The position numbers and the translations under genes are program-made. A stretch of DNA of 64,000 nucleotides from Enterobacter hormaechei subsp. hoffmannii. GTDB taxonomy: Bacteria > Pseudomonadota > Gammaproteobacteria > Enterobacterales > Enterobacteriaceae. The stretch lies in the NCBI RefSeq assembly GCF_001729745.1, contig NZ_CP017186.1, positions 1,798,001 through 1,862,000 on the forward strand, read 5' to 3'. This document shows positions 45,239 through 54,708 of the stretch, piece by piece (position 1 is the first letter of the stretch; each line of letters opens with the position of its first letter). Under the pieces are notes generated by a model. It was not told where the DNA came from and made no database searches. It saw nothing but the letters and a program-made list of their open reading frames with translations.

Positions 45239-47614
45239 ATGACTGTGATCTACAAGGACGCGGGACGTCCCGTACACGAGCGTGTCGCTGATTTACTGGC
45301 GCGTATGACGCCGGAAGAGAAATTTGCCCAGATGCACGCGTACTGGCTGATCCTCGATGAACACGGCAGCCACCGCGAGCGCAGCGATTTGAGCGATGAG
45401 TTCGCCGGCGTGAGCGAACAGGCGTCCCTCAGCGAAAGGCTGAAGCTGGGCGTCGGGCAGATCACCCGTCCGCTCGGCACGCACATTGTTGATGCAAAAA
45501 CCGGCGTGCGTGCCGCTAACCGCCTGCAACGTATGATGATGGAGGAGACCCGGCTCGGCATTCCGGCGCTGTTTCATGAGGAGTGTCTGGTTGGGCTGCT
45601 GTGCAAAGATGCAACCCTGTTCCCGTCGTCGCTGAACTACGGTTCCACCTGGGACCCGGCGCTGGTGCAGCGCGCGGCGGAGCAGATTGGCAACGAGGCC
45701 CGGTCCGTCGGGTGCCAGCAGGGGCTGGCCCCGGTGCTGGATGTCTCGCGCGATGTGCGCTGGGGACGGACGGAAGAGACCTTTGGGGAAGATCCGTGGC
45801 TGGTAGGGGTGATGGCGACGGCGTACGTGAAGGGGTTGCAGGGCGATAAGCGCGATCTGCTGGCGACCCTGAAACATTACGTGGGGCACTCCTTCAGCGA
45901 AGGGGCGCGCAATCATGCGCCGGTCCATCTGGGTTTCAGCGAGCTAAGCGATACCTTCCTGCTACCGTTTGAGATGGCGGTGAAGCTGGCCAACGCCGGT
46001 TCGGTGATGCCGGCCTATCATGACATCGATAATCAGCCAGGGCACAGCGACCATTTCCTGCTCACCACCGTGCTGCGTGAACAGTGGGGCTTCGACGGCA
46101 TTATTGTCGCGGATTACGGCGGCGTCAGCCTGCTGCACCAGCACCATGGGATTTCTCACGATCCAGCAGAATCGGCGGCGCTGGCGTTTAACGCCGGGCT
46201 GGACGTGGAATTGCCGAAGGATGACTGCGCGCGTCATCTGGCGGAAGCGGTAGAGCGTGGGCTTATCTCAATGGCGAAAGTGGATGAGATTGTGGCGCGC
46301 GTGCTAAGTGAAAAATTCCGTCTCGGGCTGTTTGAAAAACCGTACGCCGACGAAAAAGGTATCGATTTGCAGAATGAGGCGACCCGGCAGGTGGCGCGCG
46401 AGGTGGCAACAAAATCGATCACGCTGCTGGAAAATAACGGCATTTTGCCCCTCGGCGGAAAACCCCGTGTAGCGGTAGTGGGGCCGACGGCGGACGATCC
46501 GCTGGCGTTGCTGAGCGGCTACAGCTTCCCGGTTCACCTGATCATCAGTGATATGGTTGAAGAGACCTCGCAGGTGACAACCCCGCGCGCGGCGCTGGAA
46601 CAGTACCTTGGTGCATCGCAGATACGTTACGCCAAAGGGTGCCACATTATCGAAAAACGGATGGCGGGTGCGCCGGTGTTCCCGGGCGACAGCGGCGGTA
46701 AACCGATGCAGCAATCGCCGGTTTCACAACGCACGGATTTGATCCCCGAAGCCGTGAGCGCGGCAAAAGAGAGTGACGTGGTGGTGGCCTGCGTGGGCGA
46801 CCTCGCCGGGCTATTCCAGAGCGGCACCGTGGGGGAAGGATCGGATACCGATTCGCTGAATCTGCCGGGCGTGCAGCAACAGCTGCTTGAGGAGCTGGTG
46901 GCAACCGGCAAGCCGGTAATTGTCGTCATGACGGGCGGGCGTCCTTATAACCTTCAGGGGCTGGAAGAGAAGGTGGCCGCGCTGATGATGGCCTGGGCGC
47001 CGGGGCAGGAAGGGGGCTGGGCGATTGCCGATATCTTAACCGGCCGCGCGGAGCCGCAGGGCAGGCTGGTAGTCAGCGTGCCGAAAAACGCCGGGGCGAT
47101 GCCGTACTACTATAACCACAAGCTGAAAAGCGGCGGCACGCCGTTTGCGTTCCATTTCGGCGCACTTTACCCGTTCGGTTACGGTCTTGGCTGGACGCAG
47201 TTTCACTGGAGTGCGGCGCGTCTCGCTGAAAGCCACGTCCCGGTCGACGGAGAGGTGGTGTTAAGCGTCGAAGTCAGCAACATCGGGGAGCGCAGCGGCA
47301 GCGAAGTAATACAGGTGTACGTGCGTGACAAAGTCGCGACGCAGGTTCGTCCGCTTCAGGAGCTGAAAGCGTTTCAACGCGTTACGCTTTCACCGGGAGA
47401 AACCGCCACCCTGACCTTTACCCTGCCGGTGGAGATGTTTAATTTCACCCGCCGGGACGGGAAGCGAATTGTCGAGCCAGGTGAATTTGAGCTACAGGTT
47501 GGCGCGTCCTCGGCGGATATTCGCGAGGTAGTGAACGTGCAGGTGACCGGGGAGACGCGGGTGCTGGAGGGGGAATGGCAGATGTTGAGTAGGAGTGAAA
47601 TTTGTAAAAATTAA
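45239..47614 (+). CDS. Cytoplasmic GH3 beta-glycosidase (beta-glucosidase/xylosidase type)
   Basis: 791 aa, no signal peptide. Glycoside hydrolase family 3: N-terminal barrel with APVLDVSRDVRWGRTEETFGEDP, the KH pair in LATLKHYVGHS, and the nucleophile Asp in IIVADYGG; then the alpha/beta domain (TKSITLLENNGILPL onwards) and a C-terminal fibronectin-III-like domain (VPVDGEVVLSVEVSNIG to the end). RBS AGGAG. Lack of secretion means the substrate enters intact through the neighbouring symporter. The exact sugar cannot be told from sequence alone. Confidence 0.9.
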   Translation: MTVIYKDAGRPVHERVADLLARMTPEEKFAQMHAYWLILDEHGSHRERSDLSDEFAGVSEQASLSERLKLGVGQITRPLGTHIVDAKTGVRAANRLQRMMMEETRLGIPALFHEECLVGLLCKDATLFPSSLNYGSTWDPALVQRAAEQIGNEARSVGCQQGLAPVLDVSRDVRWGRTEETFGEDPWLVGVMATAYVKGLQGDKRDLLATLKHYVGHSFSEGARNHAPVHLGFSELSDTFLLPFEMAVKLANAGSVMPAYHDIDNQPGHSDHFLLTTVLREQWGFDGIIVADYGGVSLLHQHHGISHDPAESAALAFNAGLDVELPKDDCARHLAEAVERGLISMAKVDEIVARVLSEKFRLGLFEKPYADEKGIDLQNEATRQVAREVATKSITLLENNGILPLGGKPRVAVVGPTADDPLALLSGYSFPVHLIISDMVEETSQVTTPRAALEQYLGASQIRYAKGCHIIEKRMAGAPVFPGDSGGKPMQQSPVSQRTDLIPEAVSAAKESDVVVACVGDLAGLFQSGTVGEGSDTDSLNLPGVQQQLLEELVATGKPVIVVMTGGRPYNLQGLEEKVAALMMAWAPGQEGGWAIADILTGRAEPQGRLVVSVPKNAGAMPYYYNHKLKSGGTPFAFHFGALYPFGYGLGWTQFHWSAARLAESHVPVDGEVVLSVEVSNIGERSGSEVIQVYVRDKVATQVRPLQELKAFQRVTLSPGETATLTFTLPVEMFNFTRRDGKRIVEPGEFELQVGASSADIREVVNVQVTGETRVLEGEWQMLSRSEICKN

Positions 47615-47620
47615 TATTCA

Positions 47621-47654
47621 GGACTCGCCTGGCCACAAAGGCGAGTCCTCTTTC
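47621..47654 (+). terminator. Terminator of symporter-GH3 operon
   Basis: GGACTCGCCT-N8-AGGCGAGTCC followed by TCTTTC. Confidence 0.88.
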
Positions 47655-47841
47655 AAGCAATCAAAAGAGGAAAATGAACTTACAAAGCACTAATAACTTA
47701 AAAAAATAGTTCGCATAAGAATAGTCTTAGCCGCCTTGCTCTGAGCCTGGAACTGATATAGCTACTCCTCACCGTCTGCTGGTTGCAGGACTGCGCCAGA
47801 TAGCCTGATAGGTTTGATGAGCTATAAAAGATGAAATTTAA

Positions 47842-47955
47842 ATGAAGATACGGACTCTGTCTGATTTAAGTTCCCTGTGCAACGGCTACATGACAACGCA
47901 ATGCAGGGAAAACGAAGAACTACAGTGCATAGCGTCAGAACTCAGGATTCAATAA
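47842..47955 (+). CDS. Small ORF, 37 aa, unknown
   Basis: MKIRTLSDLSSLCNGYM, continuing with a hydrophilic, Glu/Gln-rich tail to a TAA 17 bp before the next ORF. Polar and probably helical; the style recalls small phage accessory proteins, but I do not recognise it. The RBS is weak. The stretch 47655-47841 shows nothing else. Confidence 0.3.
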   Translation: MKIRTLSDLSSLCNGYMTTQCRENEELQCIASELRIQ

Positions 47956-47972
47956 GTAACTGGAGAGGTTAA

Positions 47973-48179
47973 GTGGTTGTAGATATTTCGGTGTTATTCA
48001 TTATTCTTTTAATGATTGTGTGCGCCCTGATTTATCGCCTTTCTGTCATGGAAGATAAGTTGTTAGCAATGGAGTTAAGACACGCTACGGAAGTCAACGC
48101 AGCGCGTAGAGAAGGGTATATAAACTGCATGAATCTTCATGCTCAGGTTGAAAAAAGTATAAAAGATAAAGCTAAATGA
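47973..48179 (+). CDS. Small single-pass membrane protein, unknown
   Basis: 68 aa from a GTG with GGAGAGG 5 nt upstream. A hydrophobic helix (ISVLFIILLMIVCALIY, residues 5-21) is followed by a charged helical tail with MELRHATEVNAARREGY and ending EKSIKDKAK, likely a short coiled coil on the cytoplasmic side. Not recognised. It is 17 bp behind another small ORF, and a weak hairpin (48180-48199) follows it. Confidence 0.55.
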   Translation: MVVDISVLFIILLMIVCALIYRLSVMEDKLLAMELRHATEVNAARREGYINCMNLHAQVEKSIKDKAK

Positions 48180-48282
48180 TGGCGTTTTTAGGAACGCCAG
48201 TTTGGCTGTTATATCATTTACTGTGCTTGCCTTGACGTTTATCTTTTTTCTTATGGCGGGAAAATAACCCACATAACTATTA

Positions 48283-48447
48283 TTGACAGAAGAAAAAGGT
48301 GCAGGCGCTGCTCCTGCAGTGGTCAGCCGCCTTATACGTGGTGATGCTCATTACAACGTGAACGTGCTCGCGCTGATGAACGGGCAGAGGCTACTAATAA
48401 TTCAGAGTAAAAGGAACACCTGGCGGTACGAGAAAGATATTCAGTAG
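48283..48447 (+). pseudogene. Possible remnant of a phage-type HTH repressor
   Basis: A 54-codon frame, open only from a TTG, reads LTEEKGAGAAPAVVSRLIRG and continues with DAHYNVNVLALMNG, which resembles the recognition helix and following helix of an XRE-type DNA-binding domain without its N-terminal half. No RBS. The resemblance is by eye and weak. The rest of 48200-48582 holds nothing I recognise. Confidence 0.2.
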
Positions 48448-48582
48448 ATAGTGAAATGGCATATGCTTATGACGAATGGAACTAAACAGTAAAACTCTTT
48501 CATCGCTATTCATCCGTCTGTAATGAACGGTCTTTTCGTTTAAAACACGCCTAAAACCTGTGCGCTCAGCATAAGGTAAATA

Positions 48583-48687
48583 AAAAAAAGCCCATCGTGG
48601 GAGATGGGCAAAGACTACACACAGCAATTCGTTGTTTCACTCAGGGGATTTCCATGCTTATAAATCAAGGTGTTGATTTATAACCGT
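48583..48687 (-). ncRNA. rprA: RprA small regulatory RNA
   Basis: About 105 nt on the minus strand, starting ACGGTTATAAATCAACA, with the central hairpin of TAAATCAA/TTGATTTA, the conserved CCCCTGAGTG segment, and the terminator GCCCATC-TCCCAC-GATGGGC followed by eight T. It agrees with E. coli RprA almost base for base from memory, and lies next to ydiK as there. Hfq-dependent; activates rpoS translation and represses csgD; transcribed under RcsB control. Confidence 0.95.
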
Positions 48688-48722
48688 GTCTTAATAGTAG
48701 GCATGCCAACTTTATGAGTCGA

Positions 48723-48736
48723 TCGGATTCGTCTCA
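48723..48736 (-). promoter_or_regulatory. RcsB box of rprA
   Basis: Bottom-strand TGAGACGAATCCGA, centred about 42 bp before the RprA 5' end, matches the E. coli rprA RcsB box as I recall it with one change. Confidence 0.8.
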
Positions 48737-48857
48737 ATAGTTAAAGGGAGGTAAAGATTTCTTGAAGAGAATGACGGTTTTAGGCATGAAAAGGCGGGTC
48801 TGACCAGTGCGCAGAGAATAAATAGTTTAGCAACGTTTAAGTATTCCTGCGAAGAGT

Positions 48858-48889
48858 GTAGGCCGGGTAAGCGTTAGCGCCACCCGGCA
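48858..48889. repeat. REP-type palindrome
   Basis: GTAGGCCGGGTAAGCG ... CGCCACCCGGC hairpin, between ydiK and the rprA promoter. Confidence 0.8.
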
Positions 48890-48896
48890 AAGGTTA

Positions 48897-50012
48897 TTAC
48901 TGCGCGTTCTTATCTTCCAGCTCTTCAAGTTCGCTTAAGATGAGGTCCGGATCGGTTCCGGGTGGCGGCACTTCATGCACCCAGGCAGAGAAGAGACGCC
49001 AGGTTACCGCAAGCAGCACCGGACCGATAAACAGGCCAATCATGCCGAAGGCAATCAACCCCCCGATCACCCCGGACAGGATAAGAATCAGCGGCAGATC
49101 AGCGCCCATGCGGATGAGGAGAGGACGAATCACGTTATCCATGGTGCCCACCACGCAACTCCAGACCAGCAGCACCGTGCCCCAGGTCGTGTCCCCCGTC
49201 CAGTAAAGCCAGATAATGCAGGGAACCAGCACCAGCAGCGGACCAAGCTGTGCCAGACAGGTCATCAGCATGACAACGGTGAAAATGGTGGCATAAGGTA
49301 CGCCGGAAACCGCCAGCCCGATACCGCCAAGCACCGCCTGCACCAGCGCTGTGACCACCACGCCGAGCGCCACCGCGCGAACGGCCTGGGCTGCCAGCAG
49401 CACGGCCGCATCGCCGCGTTTACCTGCCAGTCGGGTGGCGAAATGGCGTACCCCCAGCGCAACCTGCTCGCCGCGCCAGTACAGCAGGGCGCTGAAGACC
49501 AGCATCAACGTACAGTGCATCATGAAGCGACCAATATGTGCAGCCTGCCCGACAAACCAGGTGGTGGTTGTGCCGATGTACGGGCGCACTTTGGCCATCA
49601 GGGCGCTACCGCCCATCTCCAGCAGGCTGTGCCAGCCGCTGTATAGTTTTGCACCCACAACAGGAATGCTGTTCAGCCACGCGAGATCCGGCAGCGTCAT
49701 GTCACCGCTGGTGACCGCGCGAATAACCGGGCCGCTGCTGTCAACCAGGCTGTTAACCAGCAGCGCAATGGGAATAATAAACAGCAGGAACAGCAGCAGC
49801 GTCATCACCAGCACGGCAAGGCCGCGGCGACCAAACAGCAGTTTCTGCAAACGTAAGAGTAAAGGCCAGGTTGCGACCACGACGGTCGCGGCCCAGGCAA
49901 ATCCGAGCACGAAAGGACGAACAATCCACAGACACGCAATAATCATAATGGCTAAGAACAGCACCGACAGCAGTATCTGTGCGACATCCCTGGGCTGACG
50001 AAGATTGACCAT
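48897..50012 (-). CDS. ydiK: AI-2E family membrane protein YdiK
   Basis: 371 aa, about eight hydrophobic segments in the pattern of the AI-2E/PerM family of putative transporters. The C-terminal region GVIGGLIAFGMIGLFIGPVLLAVTW is family typical. Function unproven. Divergent from ydiJ with a 199-bp spacer. Confidence 0.93.
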   Translation of the reverse strand: MVNLRQPRDVAQILLSVLFLAIMIIACLWIVRPFVLGFAWAATVVVATWPLLLRLQKLLFGRRGLAVLVMTLLLFLLFIIPIALLVNSLVDSSGPVIRAVTSGDMTLPDLAWLNSIPVVGAKLYSGWHSLLEMGGSALMAKVRPYIGTTTTWFVGQAAHIGRFMMHCTLMLVFSALLYWRGEQVALGVRHFATRLAGKRGDAAVLLAAQAVRAVALGVVVTALVQAVLGGIGLAVSGVPYATIFTVVMLMTCLAQLGPLLVLVPCIIWLYWTGDTTWGTVLLVWSCVVGTMDNVIRPLLIRMGADLPLILILSGVIGGLIAFGMIGLFIGPVLLAVTWRLFSAWVHEVPPPGTDPDLILSELEELEDKNAQ

Positions 50013-50211
50013 AAACGAAACTTTCCTTAAATGAACACCAGCAAGGCTGATGGGAATATAAACCGCATCTCTCTAATCATTAGTGATTTCAGCAATTTTT
50101 GACAGGCGGATTTTGCCCGTAATTCTACGAAGCACATAAGAAAAAAATGTGATAAAACTTTCCAGACACAACGCAAACGATTTCACACTATTCTCATTAG
50201 GGTCGACAGCA

Positions 50212-53200
50212 ATGATCCCACAGATTTCTCAGGCACCGGGCGTCGTTCAACTGGTGCTTAATTTTTTGCAGGCACTGGAGCAACAGGGTTTTACAGGTGA
50301 TACCGCCACCGATTATGCCGACAGGCTGACGATGGCAACCGATAACAGTATTTACCAGCTTCTTCCCGATGCCGTCGTTTTCCCGCGCTCTACCGCCGAT
50401 GTGGCCCTCATCGCCCGTCTGGCGTCGCAGGAGCGTTTCAGCTCCCTGGTCTTTACCCCGCGCGGCGGCGGGACGGGCACCAATGGGCAGGCGCTGAACC
50501 AGGGCATCATCGTTGATATGTCCCGCTATATGAATCGCATCATTGAGATCAACCCGGAAGAGGGGTGGGTGCGTGTGGAAGCGGGGGTAATCAAAGATCA
50601 GCTGAATCAGTTTTTAAAACCGTATGGCTATTTTTTTGCGCCCGAGCTTTCCACCAGTAACCGCGCAACCCTTGGCGGGATGATCAACACCGATGCCTCA
50701 GGGCAGGGCTCGCTGGTCTACGGCAAAACCTCCGATCACGTCATGGGTGTGCGGGCGGTGCTGCTGGGGGGCGATATTCTCGATACCCAGCCGTTGCCGG
50801 TCGAACTGGCTGAAACGCTGGCAAAAGAGAGCACCACCAGCGGACGGATTTATCGCACCGTGCTGGAGCGCTGCCGCGAAAATCGCGAACTGATCCTCGA
50901 CAAATTCCCGAAGCTCAATCGCTTCCTGACGGGCTACGATCTGCGCCATGTCTTTAATGACGATCTGAGCCAGTTCGATCTTACCCGCGTACTGACCGGG
51001 TCAGAAGGTACGCTGGCCTTTATCACCGAAGCGCGTCTGGATATCACCCCGCTGCCGAAGGTGCGCCGTCTGGTGAACGTCAAATACAACTCCTTTGACT
51101 CCGCGCTGCGTAATGCCCCGTTTATGGTGGAGGCGCGGGCGCTGTCGGTGGAAACCGTTGATTCAAAAGTACTGAACCTGGCCCGGGAAGATATTGTCTG
51201 GCATTCGGTGAGCGAACTAATTACCGACGTGCCGGATAAAGAGATGCTCGGTCTGAACATCGTCGAGTTCGCCGGGGATGACGCAGAGCTGATTGAGAGC
51301 CAGGTGAGCACGCTCTGCCAGCGTCTGGACGAGTTGATTGCACTGGGTGAGGGCGGCGTCATTGGCTGGCAGCTGTGTAACGACCTCTCCGGCATCGAGC
51401 GAATCTACGCGATGCGTAAAAAGGCGGTGGGGCTGCTCGGTAACGCGAAAGGGGCGGCGAAGCCGATTCCATTTGCGGAAGATACCTGCGTGCCGCCGGA
51501 GCATCTGGCGGATTATATTGTGGAGTTTCGTGCGCTGCTCGACAGCCATGGTCTGAGCTATGGAATGTTCGGGCACGTTGACGCGGGTGTGCTACACGTG
51601 CGCCCGGCGCTGGACATGTGTGATCCGCAGCAGGAGATCCTGATGAAGGAGATCTCCGACGAGGTCGTGGCCCTTACGGCCAAATATGGCGGTTTGTTAT
51701 GGGGAGAGCATGGCAAAGGATTCCGCGCCGAGTACAGCCCGGCGTTTTTTGGTGAACAACTCTACGCCGAGCTGCGTAAGGTGAAAGCCGCTTTTGATCC
51801 TGATAACCGTCTTAACCCGGGTAAAATCTGCCCGCCAGAGGGCGTTGATGCGCTGATGTTGCAGGTAGACGCCGTCAAGCGCGGCACCTATGACCGACAA
51901 ATTCCGATTGCGGTTCGCGCTTCCTGGCGCGGCGCGATGGAGTGCAACGGCAACGGGCTGTGCTTCAACTTCGATGTGAAAAGCCCGATGTGTCCGTCGA
52001 TGAAAATCACCAGCAACCGCATCCACTCCCCAAAAGGACGTGCGACGCTGGTGCGCGAATGGCTGCGCCTGCTGGCCGACCGCGGCATTGACCCGCTCAA
52101 GCTGGAACAGGAGCTGCCGGAAAAACGCGCCAGCCTGCGCGGGCTCATCGAACGGACCCGCAACAGCTGGCATGCGAATAAAGGCGAATACGATTTCTCG
52201 CATGAGGTGAAAGAGGCGATGTCCGGCTGCCTGGCGTGCAAGGCGTGTTCAACCCAGTGCCCGATTAAAATTGACGTGCCGGAATTCCGTTCCCGCTTCC
52301 TCCAGCTGTACCACACGCGTTATCTGCGCCCGATGCGCGATCATCTGGTGGCAACGGTGGAGAGTTACGCGCCGCTAATGGCTCGTGCGCCAAAAACCTT
52401 TAACTTCTTTATCAATCAGCCGCTGGTGCGCAAACTGTCTGAAAAACATATCGGCATGGTGGATCTGCCGCTGCTGTCGGTGCCATCGCTCCAGCGTCGG
52501 CTGGTGGGGCACCGCTCGGCGAACATGACCCTGGAACAACTGGAAGCATTAAGCCCTGAGCAGAAAGCGAAGGTGGTGCTGGTGGTGCAGGATCCGTTTA
52601 CCAGCTATTACGATGCGCAGGTGGTGGCTGATTTTGTCCGTCTGGCAGAGAAAATTGGCTACCAGCCGGTGGTACTGCCGTTCTCGCCGAACGGCAAGGC
52701 GCAGCACATTAAAGGTTTCCTGACCCGCTTCGCGAAAACCGCGCAGAAAACTTCAGATTTCCTGAATCGCGTGGCGCAGCTCGATATGCCAATGGTGGGC
52801 GTCGATCCGGCGCTGGTGCTCTGTTACCGGGATGAATATAAGCAGACGCTCGGCGATAAGCGTGGTGATTTTCAGGTCTTACTGGTGCATGAGTGGCTGC
52901 CTGCGGTGCTGAAGCAAACGGCCCCTCAGGAGGTCAGCGGAGAATCCTGGTACCTGTTTGGGCACTGTACCGAAGTGACCGCGCTGCCGACGGCGCCTGC
53001 CCAATGGGCTTCTATCTTCGCGCGCTTTGGCGCGAAGCTGGAAAGCGTCAGCGTGGGCTGCTGCGGTATGGCCGGAACCTACGGTCATGAAGTCAAAAAC
53101 CACGCTAACTCGCTCGGCATTTACGAGCTGTCGTGGCACCAGGCAATGCAGCGCCTGCCGCGTAACCGCTGTCTGGCGACGGGCTACTCCTGCCGCAGCC

Positions 53201-53268
53201 AGGTGAAACGGGTGGAAGGTAACGGCGTTCGCCATCCCTTGCAGGCTTTACTGGAGATTATCGGATGA
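50212..53268 (+). CDS. ydiJ: D-2-hydroxyglutarate dehydrogenase, FAD and Fe-S (YdiJ)
   Basis: 1018 aa from the ATG at 50212 ([14 protein letters not shown]), the E. coli length; the frame from 50149 adds 21 doubtful residues. FAD-binding PCMH domain with [14 protein letters not shown] near residue 85, FAD-oxidase C-terminal domain, then an Fe-S segment with [16 protein letters not shown] near residue 670 and a C-terminal CCG-type domain ([15 protein letters not shown]). It oxidises D-2-hydroxyglutarate. Its stop overlaps the menI start by four bases. Confidence 0.96.
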   Translation: MIPQISQAPGVVQLVLNFLQALEQQGFTGDTATDYADRLTMATDNSIYQLLPDAVVFPRSTADVALIARLASQERFSSLVFTPRGGGTGTNGQALNQGIIVDMSRYMNRIIEINPEEGWVRVEAGVIKDQLNQFLKPYGYFFAPELSTSNRATLGGMINTDASGQGSLVYGKTSDHVMGVRAVLLGGDILDTQPLPVELAETLAKESTTSGRIYRTVLERCRENRELILDKFPKLNRFLTGYDLRHVFNDDLSQFDLTRVLTGSEGTLAFITEARLDITPLPKVRRLVNVKYNSFDSALRNAPFMVEARALSVETVDSKVLNLAREDIVWHSVSELITDVPDKEMLGLNIVEFAGDDAELIESQVSTLCQRLDELIALGEGGVIGWQLCNDLSGIERIYAMRKKAVGLLGNAKGAAKPIPFAEDTCVPPEHLADYIVEFRALLDSHGLSYGMFGHVDAGVLHVRPALDMCDPQQEILMKEISDEVVALTAKYGGLLWGEHGKGFRAEYSPAFFGEQLYAELRKVKAAFDPDNRLNPGKICPPEGVDALMLQVDAVKRGTYDRQIPIAVRASWRGAMECNGNGLCFNFDVKSPMCPSMKITSNRIHSPKGRATLVREWLRLLADRGIDPLKLEQELPEKRASLRGLIERTRNSWHANKGEYDFSHEVKEAMSGCLACKACSTQCPIKIDVPEFRSRFLQLYHTRYLRPMRDHLVATVESYAPLMARAPKTFNFFINQPLVRKLSEKHIGMVDLPLLSVPSLQRRLVGHRSANMTLEQLEALSPEQKAKVVLVVQDPFTSYYDAQVVADFVRLAEKIGYQPVVLPFSPNGKAQHIKGFLTRFAKTAQKTSDFLNRVAQLDMPMVGVDPALVLCYRDEYKQTLGDKRGDFQVLLVHEWLPAVLKQTAPQEVSGESWYLFGHCTEVTALPTAPAQWASIFARFGAKLESVSVGCCGMAGTYGHEVKNHANSLGIYELSWHQAMQRLPRNRCLATGYSCRSQVKRVEGNGVRHPLQALLEIIG

Positions 53269-53675
53269 TCTGGAAACGTGCGGTCACTCTGCAGGCCTTA
53301 AATGCCATGGGTGCGGAAAACATGGTCGGTTTGCTGGATATCCAGTTTACGCGCATTGGCGATAATGAACTTGAAGCGACGATGCCAGTAGACAGTCGTA
53401 CTCATCAACCGTTTGGCCTGCTGCACGGCGGCGCGTCCGTCGTGCTGGCCGAAACGCTGGGGTCGGTCGCAGGTTACCTGTGTACGGAAGGGGAGCAGAA
53501 GGTGGTCGGGCTGGAGGTCAATGCCAACCACATCCGCTCCGTTCGCAGCGGGCGCGTGCGCGGTGTTTGCCGCGCACTGCACGCCGGAAGTCGTCATCAG
53601 GTGTGGCAGATTGATATTCTGGACGAGCAGGATCGCCTGTGTTGTTCATCCAGACTGACGACGGCCGTTGTGTAA
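53265..53675 (+). CDS. menI: 1,4-dihydroxy-2-naphthoyl-CoA thioesterase
   Basis: 136 aa hotdog-fold thioesterase (YdiI), acting in menaquinone synthesis and on other acyl-CoAs. [21 protein letters not shown] carries the catalytic Glu and the Gly-rich helix. ATGA overlap with ydiJ indicates translational coupling. Confidence 0.95.
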   Translation: MIWKRAVTLQALNAMGAENMVGLLDIQFTRIGDNELEATMPVDSRTHQPFGLLHGGASVVLAETLGSVAGYLCTEGEQKVVGLEVNANHIRSVRSGRVRGVCRALHAGSRHQVWQIDILDEQDRLCCSSRLTTAVV

Positions 53676-53760
53676 AGTTTCCGAATGTCTTGCTTTTGGT
53701 CAAAAATTAGCCGCCTGATTGTGATATACTGGTCACGTTTTGAACATAAGCGAGGACATC

Positions 53761-53955
53761 ATGGATACTGAAATAACCCCAACACAGCTGGCAATTGAAT
53801 ATTTACGTCGCGATAAAAGCAATCTGTCTCCGGCGCAGTACCTGAAAAAGCTGAAACAGCTTGAGCTGGAATTTACGGATTTGCTGGCGCTCTCTTCAAA
53901 CGAGCTGAAAGAAGAGATCTACTTTGCCTGGCGGTTGGGCGTTCACGTCCATTGA
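53761..53955 (+). CDS. ydiH: Small conserved protein YdiH
   Basis: 64 aa from the ATG at 53761 (MDTEITPTQLAIEYLRRD), with GAGG 6 nt upstream. Matches E. coli YdiH, which is about 62 aa, in the block LKKLKQLELEF and the ending EIYFAWRLGVH. Helical, cytoplasmic, unknown function. A -10-like TGTGATATACT precedes it (near 53719-53729). Confidence 0.92.
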   Translation: MDTEITPTQLAIEYLRRDKSNLSPAQYLKKLKQLELEFTDLLALSSNELKEEIYFAWRLGVHVH

Positions 53956-53964
53956 GCAGTGAAG

Positions 53965-53990
53965 AAAAGGCCGCCCGCGCGGCCTTTTTT
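53965..53990. terminator. Terminator of ydiH
   Basis: AAAAGGCCGC-CC-GCGCGGCCTTTTTT type hairpin with T run; A run on the other side may help the convergent regulator gene. Confidence 0.93.
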
Positions 53991-54001
53991 GTGTCTGAAA
54001 C

Positions 54002-54631
54002 TCAGTATTTGGCAGGCAGTTTGTTAATTTTAATGAGCCGGCCTTCTTCCATTTCGATGAACCCGCCCGTTTTCAGGTCAGCCAGGATCCGCATTACGCC
54101 GCTGCGGGAAAGCCGGGTTTTATCCCGGATGTACCTTTCCGCCGTCACGCTGCGTCGGTAGTTGTCATCTTCCTGCATCAGCATCATGAGCTGCTGACGA
54201 ATCATCTCGTAAGCCGTTGGCGCACCTTTCGGCATGACGTTGTGATAAAGGCGGTTATAGACAAACATCAGATGATTAGAAAGCAGCCCCCATAACGCCT
54301 TCTCTTTGATAACTTCTGCCACCCGATCGGTTGCTAGCACGCCGATCAGGCATGGCGTCACCGTTTTGAGATAATCGTTAAAATATATGTCCGTCAGATT
54401 AGCGAGGCCAAACAGGGCGGGACTGCGCGCGGTGGTAAGCATCATGTCGTCGCTTCTTCTGTATATCGCGATTGTGCCCTCGAGAATTAAATAACACATA
54501 CTCTGCCCGTTAACCTGGAGATCAAGTTGCTCACCGGGATCGGTTTTATGCGTGGTGCAGTGCGGCTGTAAGTGGGAAATCAGTTCCTGGGCATAGGGAG
54601 AGCCGCGATGCGATGGTTTGTCAGAAGACAT
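54002..54631 (-). CDS. CRP/FNR-fold transcriptional regulator, copy A
   Basis: 209 aa. N-terminal cyclic-nucleotide-binding-like beta barrel (residues about 25-110, CYLILEGTIAIYRR) and a C-terminal winged helix with RDKTRLSRSGVMRILADLKTGGFIEMEEGRLIKINKLP. There is no FNR-type Cys cluster and no clear cAMP pocket. The overall type recalls the IprA/YaiV group. I chose the ATG at 54631; the longer frame runs through the neighbouring gene. It follows copy B by 77 bp on the same strand and the two are paralogues, so probably an operon. Function inferred: control of the adjacent fimbriae. Confidence 0.8.
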   Translation of the reverse strand: MSSDKPSHRGSPYAQELISHLQPHCTTHKTDPGEQLDLQVNGQSMCYLILEGTIAIYRRSDDMMLTTARSPALFGLANLTDIYFNDYLKTVTPCLIGVLATDRVAEVIKEKALWGLLSNHLMFVYNRLYHNVMPKGAPTAYEMIRQQLMMLMQEDDNYRRSVTAERYIRDKTRLSRSGVMRILADLKTGGFIEMEEGRLIKINKLPAKY

Positions 54632-54708
54632 AGCGTTAACCTGGAAAGAGACTGTACTTTCTATAGTGTCGCTCTTATTTTCCACCTTCTCCAGAGATAA
54701 AAACAACC

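Noticed and set aside
48394..48627. 77-codon minus-strand frame
   Set aside because: It runs over the 3' part and terminator of RprA; no RBS.
54640..54665. Inverted repeat ACTGTA ... TATAGT between the two CRP/FNR genes
   Set aside because: Arms are imperfect and the spacer is five bases, so it does not fit the RGTCTA-N4-TAGACY pattern well enough to call a fourth site.
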